From: JACVRW01 sp963819115
GTDB lineage: Bacteria; Actinomycetota; Thermoleophilia; Solirubrobacterales; Thermoleophilaceae
Length of the DNA stretch: 64,000 nt
NCBI GenBank assembly: GCA_963819115.1
Contig: CAWFUR010000011.1
Location: 1,302,001-1,366,000, forward strand
Reading direction: 5' to 3'
The notes beneath the pieces were generated by a model. It worked only from the letters and a program-made list of their open reading frames with translations. It was not told where the DNA came from and searched no databases. Position numbers and translations under genes: made by a program. Of this stretch, positions 44,808-52,649 are shown piece by piece. Numbering within the stretch: position 1 is the first letter of the stretch; every line of letters starts with the position of its first letter.

Positions 44808-45144
44808 GCGGAAGGCCTGACCGGGTTGCCAGGGACCCGGCGCGTGGTTACTCTCATATGAGTGCGGTCGGAACGGCCGCCGTGAGACTGAACGACGAGC
44901 AAATCAAACACTTTTTCGAGATACGACCGGCGGGTTGGAACCCGCGACAACTGACTCCGCGAACCCCGGCCAGGGCTCGGCGAGCCCGGAGGAGCGTTCG
45001 GGAAGGTCCGTAACAGGCAGCACGGCAGGTGGCGCCGCCAGGTGTCGTAGCCGAGTGCCTCGTCCGACGTCTCGCGGCGCTGAGCCGCACCGCTCGACCA
45101 TTCGAGACCGGCGACCCATGCGCCGGACAGAGGAGACGCCGGAG
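44808..45144. other. Structured intergenic region, recX to rny
   Basis: No known gene. Features: candidate promoter TTGCCA (44825-44830), 18-base spacer, TACTCT (44849-44854). Perfect or near-perfect hairpins include CCGGGT...ACCCGG (44821-44840), GCGGGT-TGGA-ACCCGC around 44931-44946 and GGGCTC-GGC-GAGCCC (44973-44987). A 51-codon open frame (ATG 44858 to TAA 45013) has an Arg-rich end and atypical codons, and I cannot support it as a gene. The rny ribosome binding site AGGAG lies at 45131-45135. The region could be a long 5' leader of rny or a small RNA; none of the known actinobacterial RNA families was recognised. Confidence 0.45.
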
Positions 45145-46629
45145 ATGGAGATCGTGTTGACAGCGCTGGTGGCCGCGGCTGTCGCGGTGGGCGTTGTGCT
45201 TCTCGTCCAGCGTCCCCGAGCCCTCGCGACCCTCAGCGCCGCCGCGCGCCCCGAGCGCACCGAGCTGCCCGAGCCCACCGTGGCCGCCCCGCGCCGTGAC
45301 GAGGTCGAGGAGGAGCTCGCCGCCCGTCGTGTGGAGCTGGCCCGCTTGGAGGAGCGCCTGCGGGCCAAGGAGACCTCAGTGGACCTGAAGACGTCGGAGC
45401 TCGCCGATCTCGAGCGCTCGCTGGAGGACCGCCGGCGGAACCTGGACCAGGGCCGTGAGCAGCTGAAGGAGGCCAAGCACACCCAGCTGCGGGAGCTCGA
45501 GCGGGTGGCCGGGCTCTCCACCGGGCAGGCGAAGCAGATCCTGTTGCGGGAGCTCGAGGACGAGCTTCAGCACGAGAGCGCGCGCATGATCCGGCAGGTG
45601 GAGGAGGAGACCCGTACCGACGCGGACCGCCGCGCCCGGAGCATCCTGTCCACCGTGATGCAGCGGCTCGCGTCGAGCCACGCCGTGGAGACCACGGTGT
45701 CGGTGGTGGAGCTCAAGTCGGACGAGCTGAAGGGCCGCATCATCGGCCGCGAGGGCCGCAACATCCGCGCCCTCGAGACCCTCACGGGCATCGACTTCAT
45801 CATCGACGACACCCCCGGCGCGGTGCTGCTGTCGGGCTTCGACGGCGTGCGCCGCGAGATCGCCCGGCTCACACTGGAGCGGCTCCTCCAGGACGGCCGC
45901 ATCCACCCGGCACGGATCGAGGAGTCCTACCACCACGCGAAGTCCGAGATCGACAAGCACGTGGTGGAGATCGGCGAGCAGGCGGTGTTCGAGGCCAACG
46001 TCGGTTCCGTCCACCCGGAGCTCACCAAGCTGCTGGGACGCCTCCGCTTCCGCACCAGCTACAGCCAGAACGTCCTCCATCACTCGATCGAGTGCTCGCG
46101 GCTCGCGGCCATGCTGGCCTCCGAGCTGGGCGCAGACGCTCGGATCGCCTCCCGTGCCGCGCTCCTGCACGACATCGGCAAGGCGGTGTCGCACGAGACC
46201 GAGGGTCCGCACGCGCTCGTGGGCGGTGAGCTGGCCCGGCGCTGGAAGGAGAGCGAGGCCGTGGCCCACGCGATGGAGGCACACCACAACGAGGTGGCAC
46301 CCCAGACCGTCGAGGCGGTGATCGTCCAGGTGGTGGACGCGCTGTCCGGCGCGCGCCCGGGCGCCCGTGGCGAATCGCTCGAGCATTACGTGAAGCGCCT
46401 CCACGAGCTGGAGTCGATCGCCGGCCGCCACAACGGCGTGGAGAAGGTCTACGCCATGCACGCGGGCCGCGAGATCCGGGTGATCGTGGAGCCCGGGCAG
46501 ATCGACGACGACGCGGCCGCCCTCCTCTCTCACCAGATCGCGCGCGACGTGGAGAAGGAGCTCGACTACCCAGGCCAGATCAAGGTCACGGTGATCAGGG
46601 AGAGCCGGGCCACCGACTACGCCCGCTGA
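45145..46629 (+). CDS. rny: Ribonuclease Y
   Basis: 494 aa from ATG 45145, with AGGAG 9 bases ahead; a 70-codon in-frame extension upstream has no membrane character and was dropped. One N-terminal membrane anchor (MEIVLTALVAAAVAVGVVLL), then a long coiled coil (about 50-180), a KH domain (LKGRIIGREGRNIRALETLT) and an HD domain with HDIGKAVSHE (His342-Asp343). It starts mRNA decay by internal cleavage at the membrane. The rny-miaB-miaA-dapF order is the usual actinobacterial neighbourhood. Confidence 0.96.
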   Translation: MEIVLTALVAAAVAVGVVLLVQRPRALATLSAAARPERTELPEPTVAAPRRDEVEEELAARRVELARLEERLRAKETSVDLKTSELADLERSLEDRRRNLDQGREQLKEAKHTQLRELERVAGLSTGQAKQILLRELEDELQHESARMIRQVEEETRTDADRRARSILSTVMQRLASSHAVETTVSVVELKSDELKGRIIGREGRNIRALETLTGIDFIIDDTPGAVLLSGFDGVRREIARLTLERLLQDGRIHPARIEESYHHAKSEIDKHVVEIGEQAVFEANVGSVHPELTKLLGRLRFRTSYSQNVLHHSIECSRLAAMLASELGADARIASRAALLHDIGKAVSHETEGPHALVGGELARRWKESEAVAHAMEAHHNEVAPQTVEAVIVQVVDALSGARPGARGESLEHYVKRLHELESIAGRHNGVEKVYAMHAGREIRVIVEPGQIDDDAAALLSHQIARDVEKELDYPGQIKVTVIRESRATDYAR

Positions 46630-46632
46630 AAA

Positions 46633-46717
46633 CATGGTCCGGTGCTCGCCCGACCGATGACATGCTCCGGTGCTCGCCCGACCACCGGTCGGGCTCCGCT
46701 CCTCGCTCGGGTTTGCG
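46633..46717 (+). repeat. Palindromic element copy 6 (one full and one truncated unit)
   Basis: A truncated unit (46633-46658, CATGGTCCGGTGCTCGCCCG then loss of the right arm) is followed by a full one (46660-46708). The full unit has the stem CCCGAC-CACCG-GTCGGG, in which the T-A pair of the consensus is replaced by C-G. A TGCGCTCCTCC tail at about 46714 hints at a third partial copy. Read in frame, it would extend miaB by 34 codons. Confidence 0.85.
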
Positions 46718-46763
46718 CTCCTCCTTCTGGGCCGCGGTGAATTTGGCTTTATCCTCGGCCTCC

Positions 46764-48092
46764 GTGGCCACGCCCCGCTCCTACCACCTCACCACGTTCG
46801 GGTGCCAGATGAACGAGCACGACTCGGAGCGCATGAAGGGCATGCTCGAGGCGCTCGGCTACGCGGAGGCGGCCACCCGCGAGGACGCCGGCCTGATCCT
46901 CTTCAACACCTGCTCGATCCGCGAGACCGCGGACAGCCGCTTCATGGGCCACCTGGGTGAGGCCAAGCGCCTGAAGCGCGAGGACCCGGGCCGTGTGGTG
47001 GGGGTTGGCGGCTGCTGGTCCCAGTCGATGAAGGAGCGCGTCTTCGAGATGTTCCCCTTCGTGGACGTGGCCTTTGGGCCCGGACAGGTGCACCGGTTGG
47101 CGGAGTTCCTGGCCAGCGACAGCCTCACGTCGCAGGGCTACTTCGAGTTCGAGGGCTTCACCGGCCACCTTCCCATGAAGCGCGAGCGCCCGTTCCAGTC
47201 GTGGCTTCAGATTTCGGTGGGCTGCAACTGCGCGTGCTCCTACTGCATCGTGCCCTCCACGCGCGGCCGCGAGGTCTCCCGGCCCGTCGCGGAGCTCGTG
47301 GACGAGGTGGCCCGCGTGGCCCGGGAGGGCGTGAGGGAGGTGACGCTGCTCGGGCAGAACGTGTGCTCCTACGGCCGCGACCTCCCGAAGGGCGAGAAGA
47401 CGACCTTCGCGGAGCTGCTCCGCGAGCTCGACGCCATCCGCGGAATCGACCGCATCCGCTACACGAGCCCGCACCCCAAGGACATCCGCGAGGACGTGAT
47501 CGCCGCCCACACGGAGCTGGAGTCGGTGTGCGAGCACATCCACCTGCCGCTCCAGTCCGGGTCCAGCCGCGTGCTCAAGGCCATGCGCCGGACCTACACC
47601 CGTGAGCGCTACCTCGACCGGGTGGCCATGATCCGCGAGCGCGCGCCCGACGTCTCGCTGAGCACGGACATCATCGTGGGCTTCCCGGGGGAGACCGAGG
47701 CGGACTTCGAGGAGACGATGGAGGTGGTGGAGGCCGTGCGCTACGACTCCGCCTTCACGTTCATCTTCTCCCCGCGCCGGGGAACCGAGGCGGCCACGCT
47801 GGACGGACACGTGTCCCACGAGGTCAAGCGGGAGCGCATGGAACGCCTGGTGGAGGCCGTGCAGCTACACGCCACCGAGCGTGCGCAGCGCTTCGTGGGC
47901 CGCACGATGGACGTGCTGGTGGAGGGTCCGTCGCGGACCGACCCGTCTCGCCTGCGCGGGCGGACGCGGCACAACAAGACCGTGCACTTCGCGGGGCTGG
48001 CCGCGCCGGGCGAGCTCGCCGAGGTGCACATCGAGTCCGCCACCAGCACCACGCTGGCCGGCGAGGAGCAGCTCCTCGCCCGGGCGAGCTAG
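46764..48092 (+). CDS. miaB: tRNA-2-methylthio-N6-dimethylallyladenosine synthase
   Basis: 442 aa from GTG 46764. The longer frame from ATG 46662 codes an element-derived N-terminus and is not used. UPF0004 domain with TFGCQMNEHDSERM, FNTCSIRE and GGCWSQ holding three cluster Cys; radical-SAM motif CNCACSYC in SVGCNCACSYCIVPSTRGRE; then TRAM domain near the C-terminus. It adds the 2-methylthio group to i6A37 in tRNA, using the MiaA product made by the gene 0.9 kb downstream. Its TAG shares a CTAG with the convergent lipoprotein gene. Confidence 0.95.
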   Translation: MATPRSYHLTTFGCQMNEHDSERMKGMLEALGYAEAATREDAGLILFNTCSIRETADSRFMGHLGEAKRLKREDPGRVVGVGGCWSQSMKERVFEMFPFVDVAFGPGQVHRLAEFLASDSLTSQGYFEFEGFTGHLPMKRERPFQSWLQISVGCNCACSYCIVPSTRGREVSRPVAELVDEVARVAREGVREVTLLGQNVCSYGRDLPKGEKTTFAELLRELDAIRGIDRIRYTSPHPKDIREDVIAAHTELESVCEHIHLPLQSGSSRVLKAMRRTYTRERYLDRVAMIRERAPDVSLSTDIIVGFPGETEADFEETMEVVEAVRYDSAFTFIFSPRRGTEAATLDGHVSHEVKRERMERLVEAVQLHATERAQRFVGRTMDVLVEGPSRTDPSRLRGRTRHNKTVHFAGLAAPGELAEVHIESATSTTLAGEEQLLARAS

Positions 48093-48973
48093 GACCCGCC
48101 GAGCACCCGCCGGAGGTCCGCCACAGCCGCCCGGGCGGCGAGCAAGCCGTCGCCCTCCCACCACAGCGCATCGTCCACGCGCACCGGGTGCAGCGCGCGC
48201 CAGGCCGGATCGCGTGCGAGCGCCGCGGCGGTGGGTCGCGCGCCCGGTGCCACCGAGTAGAGCACCCGGCCGTGTCGAAGGGACGCGAGCCGAGCCGTCT
48301 CCACCCGCGTGAAGGGCTTTTCGGCGACGTCGTGGGAGACCCCCGCGTCGTCGAGTATCCGGCCCGCGAACGAGTAGCGGCCGGCCACCCGCAGCGCACC
48401 CGGCACCACGCGCACCAGGGTCACATCCGGCGCATCCTTGAGCGCCACCCTCGCCGCGGCGGCGCTGCGGTCCCATCCGGTGAGAAGCCGTTCGGCCGCG
48501 TTCGTGCGTCCCAGCGCTTCTCCGAACAGCCGGATGTCCATCTGCCAGTCGCCGCCCGCGCCCGCGTCGCTCACCACGAACGGGGCGATCGCGCGCAGCG
48601 CGTCGTAGAGCGGGCGCCCGAGCGGCCTGCGATCCCCGACGATCACGTCTGGCCCAAAGGCCTTCACCGAGCTCACGTCGGACGCGGTGGGACGCCTGAC
48701 GGCATCGGATCGCCCGGTGCGCGCGAGGTAGGGGGGTGCCGTTCCATCCGGGAGCGCGGCCCCCACCCGGGGGAGACCGAGGGCCAGCGCGGTGTCCAGG
48801 GCGCCCGGGCTCAGGGCCAGCGGGCGTGTGGCCTCGCCCGGCACCTTCGACTCGCCGAGGGCGTGGGCCACCTTCAGCGGCTTGGCGTTCTCCTTGCCCT
48901 CGTCGAAGCCGGTCTGGCAGCCGGCGGCGAGCAGGGCGATCAGCACGAGGAGCGCGGGAGCGGAGCGTCGCAT
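48089..48973 (-). CDS. Substrate-binding lipoprotein, FecB/TroA-like
   Basis: 294 aa. The signal peptide APALLVLIALLAAGC has a lipobox (LAAGC), so it should be anchored outside the membrane. The pattern LALSPGALDTALALGLPRVG, VKAFGPDVIVGDR and the later helix ARDPAWRALHPVRVDDALWW fits class III (siderophore, cobalamin or metal) binding proteins. No permease or ATPase gene is nearby, so the ligand is open. It stands alone between miaB and miaA, which are usually adjacent, suggesting a later insertion. Confidence 0.85.
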   Translation of the reverse strand: MRRSAPALLVLIALLAAGCQTGFDEGKENAKPLKVAHALGESKVPGEATRPLALSPGALDTALALGLPRVGAALPDGTAPPYLARTGRSDAVRRPTASDVSSVKAFGPDVIVGDRRPLGRPLYDALRAIAPFVVSDAGAGGDWQMDIRLFGEALGRTNAAERLLTGWDRSAAAARVALKDAPDVTLVRVVPGALRVAGRYSFAGRILDDAGVSHDVAEKPFTRVETARLASLRHGRVLYSVAPGARPTAAALARDPAWRALHPVRVDDALWWEGDGLLAARAAVADLRRVLGGS

Positions 48974-49005
48974 CGCCCCGTATTCCTAGCGGGTCGGCCC
49001 GCGGC

Positions 49006-49011
49006 CATACT
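49006..49011 (+). promoter_or_regulatory. Leaderless-type -10 of miaA
   Basis: CATACT lies 6 nt before GTG 49018 (12 before the alternative GTG 49024). There is no ribosome binding site. It lies in the gap created by the inserted lipoprotein gene. Confidence 0.45.
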
Positions 49012-49017
49012 GGGCGC

Positions 49018-49920
49018 GTGCACGTGATCGCCCTCTTCGGGCCCACCGGAGTGGGCAAGACCGCGGTGGCCCTTGCGCTGGCCGAGCGGCTGCGCGAGCG
49101 GGGTGAGGACCCGGTGGCCGTGTCCGCGGACGCGCTCCAGGTCTACCGCGGGCTGGAAACGCTCACCGGCGCGGCCACGGCCGAAGAGCGCGCACAGCTC
49201 GAGCACCGGCTGCTGTCGTTCGTGCCGCTCGAGGAGACCTTCAGCGCCGGCGCGTTCGCGGAGCGGGCCCGGGCGGAGATCGACGACCTGCTGCGCGACG
49301 GCCGCCGCCCGCTGGTGGTCGGAGGCACGGGCCTGTACCTCCAGACCGCCCTCAGCGACCTGGAGCTGCGCCCGCCCGCCGATCCCGCCGTCCGGGCCCG
49401 TCTGGAGGCCGAGGTGGAGGAACGGGGGAGCGCGGACCTCCACGCCGAGCTGGCGGCCCGCGACGCCGACGTGGCCGCCGCCATCGCACCGGGCGACCGG
49501 AGCCGCGTGGTCCGGGCTCTCGAGCTCCTGGAGATGGGCCGGCGGCCCGCTCCAACAGGGGAGGCGTCACGGCTCTGGACCGCCCGCCTTCGCCACCCCA
49601 CGGTGCTGTGCGGGCTCATGCTCGAGCGCGAGGAGCTGTATCGGCGGATAGACGAGCGGGTGGAGCGGATGGTGGCGGCGGGCGCGGAGGAGGAGGTCCG
49701 CCGGGCAGACGAAGCGGGCGCGTCGCGCACAGCCCGCTCGGCACTCGGATTCGAGGAGCTCCTGCGCGGGGATGTGCAGACCATGCAGAGGCGCACCCGC
49801 AGCTACGCCAAGCGGCAGCTCACGTGGATGCGCAAGCTCACGGGCGCGCACGTGATCGATCTCACCGGGCGTACCGCGGAGGATGCGGCGGCCGAGGTCG
49901 AGAGCCTCACCCGGGGATAG
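49018..49920 (+). CDS. miaA: tRNA dimethylallyltransferase
   Basis: 300 aa. P-loop FGPTGVGKTAVALALAERL, SADALQVYRGLETLTGAATA (the DSMQ-equivalent is DALQVY), LVVGGTGLYLQTALSDLELR, RVVRALELLEMGRRP, and KRQLTWMRKLTG near the end. It transfers the isopentenyl group to A37 of tRNAs reading UNN codons. Start GTG 49018; GTG 49024 is equally possible. The stop TAG forms part of the dapF -10. Confidence 0.94.
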   Translation: MHVIALFGPTGVGKTAVALALAERLRERGEDPVAVSADALQVYRGLETLTGAATAEERAQLEHRLLSFVPLEETFSAGAFAERARAEIDDLLRDGRRPLVVGGTGLYLQTALSDLELRPPADPAVRARLEAEVEERGSADLHAELAARDADVAAAIAPGDRSRVVRALELLEMGRRPAPTGEASRLWTARLRHPTVLCGLMLEREELYRRIDERVERMVAAGAEEEVRRADEAGASRTARSALGFEELLRGDVQTMQRRTRSYAKRQLTWMRKLTGAHVIDLTGRTAEDAAAEVESLTRG

Positions 49921-49923
49921 AGT
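49918..49923 (+). promoter_or_regulatory. Leaderless-type -10 of dapF overlapping the miaA stop
   Basis: TAGAGT begins with the miaA stop codon (TAG 49918-49920) and is followed by exactly 8 nt and GTG 49932. There is no ribosome binding site before dapF, supporting leaderless start. Confidence 0.45.
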
Positions 49924-49931
49924 GCCGCGCC

Positions 49932-50780
49932 GTGCGCTTCGAGAAATGGCAGGCGCTCGGCAATGACTACGCGATCGTCGAGGAGAGGGAGCTTCCCGTT
50001 CGGCTCACGCCGGAGCGCGTGCGCGTGCTCTGCGCGCCGCACACGGGCCTCGGGACGGACGGGGTGCTGCTGCTCTCGGAAACCGACGAGCGGGGCTTCG
50101 TGGCCGAGGTGCGGATCTTCAACCCGGACGGCTCCGAGGCTGAGCTGTCGGGCAACGGCGTGCGCCAGGCCGTGCTCTACCTGCGGCGGAACGGCTGGGT
50201 GGACCACGACAGCTTCTCCGTCCGCACGGCGGCGGGGGAGATCCGCCCGCGCATCACAGGGCCGGACACCTGCACGGTGGACATGGGGCGGGCCCACCTG
50301 CGCTCGGAACGCGACTTCCCCTCGGGCGGCGAGGACGGCACCGGCACGATCGGCGCCGGTGGCCGCGAGTTTCGCTTCCAGTTCGTGCAGGTCGGCAACC
50401 CCCAATGCGCCATCGAGCTCGACGAGGGCGTCGAGGAGCTCGACCTGCCCCGCTTCGGAGCTCCCGTGGAGCGCGATGAGCGCTTCCCGCGCCGGACCAA
50501 CGTGTCCTTCTGGCAGCGCACCGGCGAGCGCGAGATCCGGGCACGGATCTTCGAGCGCGGGGTGGGGGAGACCATGAGCTCCGGCACGGGCGCATCGGGT
50601 GCGGCGGTGGCGGCCGTGCTGCGCGGCATGGACAGCCCGGTGACGGTTCGGCTGGACGGCGGAGATCTCGAGGTGGAGGTGGGAGAGGACATGCACATGG
50701 ACCTGACCGGGTGGGCCCGGCCCGTCTACCGGGGCGAGCTGAGCGACGAGCTGATGGAGGACCTGCGTGCGAGCGAGTAG
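49932..50780 (+). CDS. dapF: Diaminopimelate epimerase homologue with Ser at both catalytic Cys
   Basis: 282 aa. The fold signatures of DapF are clear: FEKWQALGNDYAIVEE, GTDGVLLL, RIFNPDGSEAELSGNG, GNPQCAIELDEG, TNVSFWQ, ARIFERGVGET, GTGASGAAVAA. In known epimerases two cysteines (73 and 217 in E. coli) remove and return the alpha proton. Here position 73 is Ser (LSGNG for CGNG) and positions 216-217 are Ser-Ser (MSSGTGA for CGTGA). The rest of the active-site frame looks normal. It may be an inactive or altered enzyme, or a serine-based one. It overlaps the DapL gene by 14 bases, so a diaminopimelate substrate is still likely. Confidence 0.88.
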   Translation: MRFEKWQALGNDYAIVEERELPVRLTPERVRVLCAPHTGLGTDGVLLLSETDERGFVAEVRIFNPDGSEAELSGNGVRQAVLYLRRNGWVDHDSFSVRTAAGEIRPRITGPDTCTVDMGRAHLRSERDFPSGGEDGTGTIGAGGREFRFQFVQVGNPQCAIELDEGVEELDLPRFGAPVERDERFPRRTNVSFWQRTGEREIRARIFERGVGETMSSGTGASGAAVAAVLRGMDSPVTVRLDGGDLEVEVGEDMHMDLTGWARPVYRGELSDELMEDLRASE

Positions 50781-51924
50781 CCGCCTGGGGCGCCTCCCGC
50801 CGTACCTGTTCGCCGAGCTGGAGCGGAAGATCTCGGCCAAGAAGGGGGCGGGGGTGGACGTGATCAGCCTGGGCATCGGGGATCCCGACACGCCCACCAG
50901 CCCGGCCGTGGTGGATGCCCTCGCCCGCGCCGCGGCCGATCCCTCCACCCACCAGTACCCGTCGAACCGCGGCCGGCCCGAGCTCCGCCAGGCACTTGCG
51001 CGCTTCTACGACCGGCGCTTCGGTGTGGAGCTCGATCCGGAAGCCGAGATCGTGCCCGCCCTCGGCGCGAAGGAGGCGGTGTTCAACCTGAACCTCGCGT
51101 TCCTCGACCCCGGTGACGCCACCCTCGCCGCGGATCCCGGCTACCCCGTGTACACGGGCGGTCCGCTGGTGGCCGGCGGCGAGGCCGTGGTCATGCCCCT
51201 GCTGCCCGAGCGCGGCTTCGCGCCCGACCTCGACGCGATCTCGCCCGAGGACCGCCGGCGCGCCCGGCTGATGTTCCTCAACTACCCGAACAACCCGACC
51301 GGCGCGGTGGTGCCGGAGGGTCTCTTCGAGGCGGCGGTGGAGTTCGCCCGCGAGAACGACGTGCTCGTGGTGCACGACGCCTCCTACACCGAGACCACCT
51401 TCGACGGCTACGTGGCTCCCAGCTTCCTGGAGACCCCGGGCGCGCGGGACGTGGGGATCGAGGTGTTCTCGCTCTCCAAGGGCTGGAACATGACCGGCTG
51501 GCGCACCGCCGCGGTGGTGGGCAACGCCGAGGCCGTGGAGGCCTACTGGCAGCTGAAGACCAATATCGACTCGGGGATGTTCGAGGCCGTGCAGCTTGCG
51601 GCCGCGGAGGCGCTGGATGCCGGCCCGCCACCGGAGATGACCGAGATCTACGCGCGCCGCCGCGACCTCGTGTGCGCCGCGCTGGCCGAGATCGGCGTGG
51701 ACGTGACCCCGCCGCGCGGCACGATCTACATCTGGGCCCCCGTGCCGGAGGGCCACAGCTCGGCCTCCTTCTGCGAGCTGGTGCTGGACGAGTCGGGCGT
51801 GGTGGTCTCGCCGGGAGGCGCGTACGGCCCGAACGGCGAGGGCTTCTTCCGAATCTCGCTCACCGTGCCCGACGAGCGGCTGACCGAGGCCGTGGACCGC
51901 CTGCGCTCGAGCATGGGGGGCTGA
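50767..51924 (+). CDS. dapL: LL-diaminopimelate aminotransferase-like PLP enzyme
   Basis: 385 aa from GTG 50767, 14 bases inside dapF. Fold-type I aminotransferase: LPPYLFAELERKISAKKGAG, VISLGIGDPDTPTSPAVVDA, NYPNNPTGAV, HDASYTETTFDGYVAPSFLE, and the PLP lysine in FSLSKGWNMTGWR. This pattern is that of the DapL group, which converts tetrahydrodipicolinate straight to LL-diaminopimelate and bypasses dapC, dapD and dapE. Other aminotransferases have similar motifs, but the overlap with a DapF homologue supports the assignment. The next gene starts 1 base after the stop. Confidence 0.85.
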   Translation: MRASSRLGRLPPYLFAELERKISAKKGAGVDVISLGIGDPDTPTSPAVVDALARAAADPSTHQYPSNRGRPELRQALARFYDRRFGVELDPEAEIVPALGAKEAVFNLNLAFLDPGDATLAADPGYPVYTGGPLVAGGEAVVMPLLPERGFAPDLDAISPEDRRRARLMFLNYPNNPTGAVVPEGLFEAAVEFARENDVLVVHDASYTETTFDGYVAPSFLETPGARDVGIEVFSLSKGWNMTGWRTAAVVGNAEAVEAYWQLKTNIDSGMFEAVQLAAAEALDAGPPPEMTEIYARRRDLVCAALAEIGVDVTPPRGTIYIWAPVPEGHSSASFCELVLDESGVVVSPGGAYGPNGEGFFRISLTVPDERLTEAVDRLRSSMGG

Positions 51925-51925
51925 C

Positions 51926-52639
51926 ATGCACTACTGCGGCATCGTGCCGATGGCAAACGCGCTTCAGCTCGGGGTGCTGGAGGAGGTGCGGACGACCGAG
52001 CCGCCGATCCGGCTCAGCGCGCTGTTCTTCGAGCCCGGGGCGGCCGATCAGGTGGCCGCCGAGCTGCGCGCCCTGGGTGAGGTGGTGGTGGCGGTCGGCG
52101 CCCCGCTCTCGGTGCCCCCGGAGGGGACGCGGGCCCGCCGGTGCGACGAGGAGCTGGCCCGGCTTGGAGTGTCGCCGCGAACGGCCTCGCAGGAGGCGCT
52201 ACGGCTCACCGGCCTGTTGGACGGCATGTCCCCCTACCGCCCCGAGGGGGACACCGAGGCTGGAGCGGTCGAGGAGGGCGCGTACCGCGCGGCCCCCATG
52301 TTCGAGACCAACCCCGACGGCGTGTTCTGCGCGCTCCAGGGCCGGCGTTTGCCCGCGCGGCGTCACCCGCTGGGGATGCAGCTGCGGATCGAGGAGCTCA
52401 CTGGGGACCACGTGACGGACGACGGCGGTGAGCTCTGGTGGCGCCGCATCGAGGAGCTCGAGGCCGCCGCGTGCGCCCTCTGCGCGCATCGCTATGCGGT
52501 GGGGCACGCCTCGTGGCTCGGCGATCCGGCGCAGGCCGTGGTGGTGCTTCCCGGAACGTCGCTGCCGGGGGAGTTCGCAAGCGAGGGCGTGCTGCCCCCG
52601 CTCGAGCGGTTGCAGCTCCCGCCCGTCACCCGCGCCTAG
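51926..52639 (+). CDS. DUF429-like protein
   Basis: 237 aa. The C-terminal half matches the DUF429 (predicted nuclease-fold) pattern: MFETNPDGVFCALQGRRLPA, RIEELEAAACALCAHRYAVG, then ASWLGDPAQAVVVLPGT. The N-terminal half has an alternating strand-helix pattern but is less recognisable; the Asp-rich catalytic site usual in the family is not evident. The function is unknown. It begins 1 base after the DapL stop and is probably cotranscribed. A -10 for hflX overlaps its end. Confidence 0.65.
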   Translation: MHYCGIVPMANALQLGVLEEVRTTEPPIRLSALFFEPGAADQVAAELRALGEVVVAVGAPLSVPPEGTRARRCDEELARLGVSPRTASQEALRLTGLLDGMSPYRPEGDTEAGAVEEGAYRAAPMFETNPDGVFCALQGRRLPARRHPLGMQLRIEELTGDHVTDDGGELWWRRIEELEAAACALCAHRYAVGHASWLGDPAQAVVVLPGTSLPGEFASEGVLPPLERLQLPPVTRA

Positions 52640-52642
52640 ACT
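52637..52642 (+). promoter_or_regulatory. Leaderless-type -10 of hflX
   Basis: TAGACT starts in the stop codon of the DUF429 gene (TAG 52637-52639) and is followed by 7 nt and GTG 52650. There is no ribosome binding site. Confidence 0.5.
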
Positions 52643-52649
52643 GGAAGAG

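Noticed and set aside
44931..44946. tRNA-like T arm (GGTTGGAACCC)
   Set aside because: The surrounding bases do not form an acceptor, D or anticodon arm; it is a simple hairpin.
44858..45013. 51-codon frame in the recX-rny gap
   Set aside because: No ribosome binding site, unusual codon use and no recognisable similarity; kept only as a note in the intergenic entry.
44935..45144. 70-codon N-terminal extension of RNase Y
   Set aside because: RNase Y starts with its membrane anchor; ATG 45145 has a good ribosome binding site and begins the anchor.
46662..46763. 34-codon N-terminal extension of miaB (MLRCSPDHRSG...)
   Set aside because: It is the translation of the palindromic element and does not resemble any MiaB N-terminus; GTG 46764 starts at the family N-terminus.
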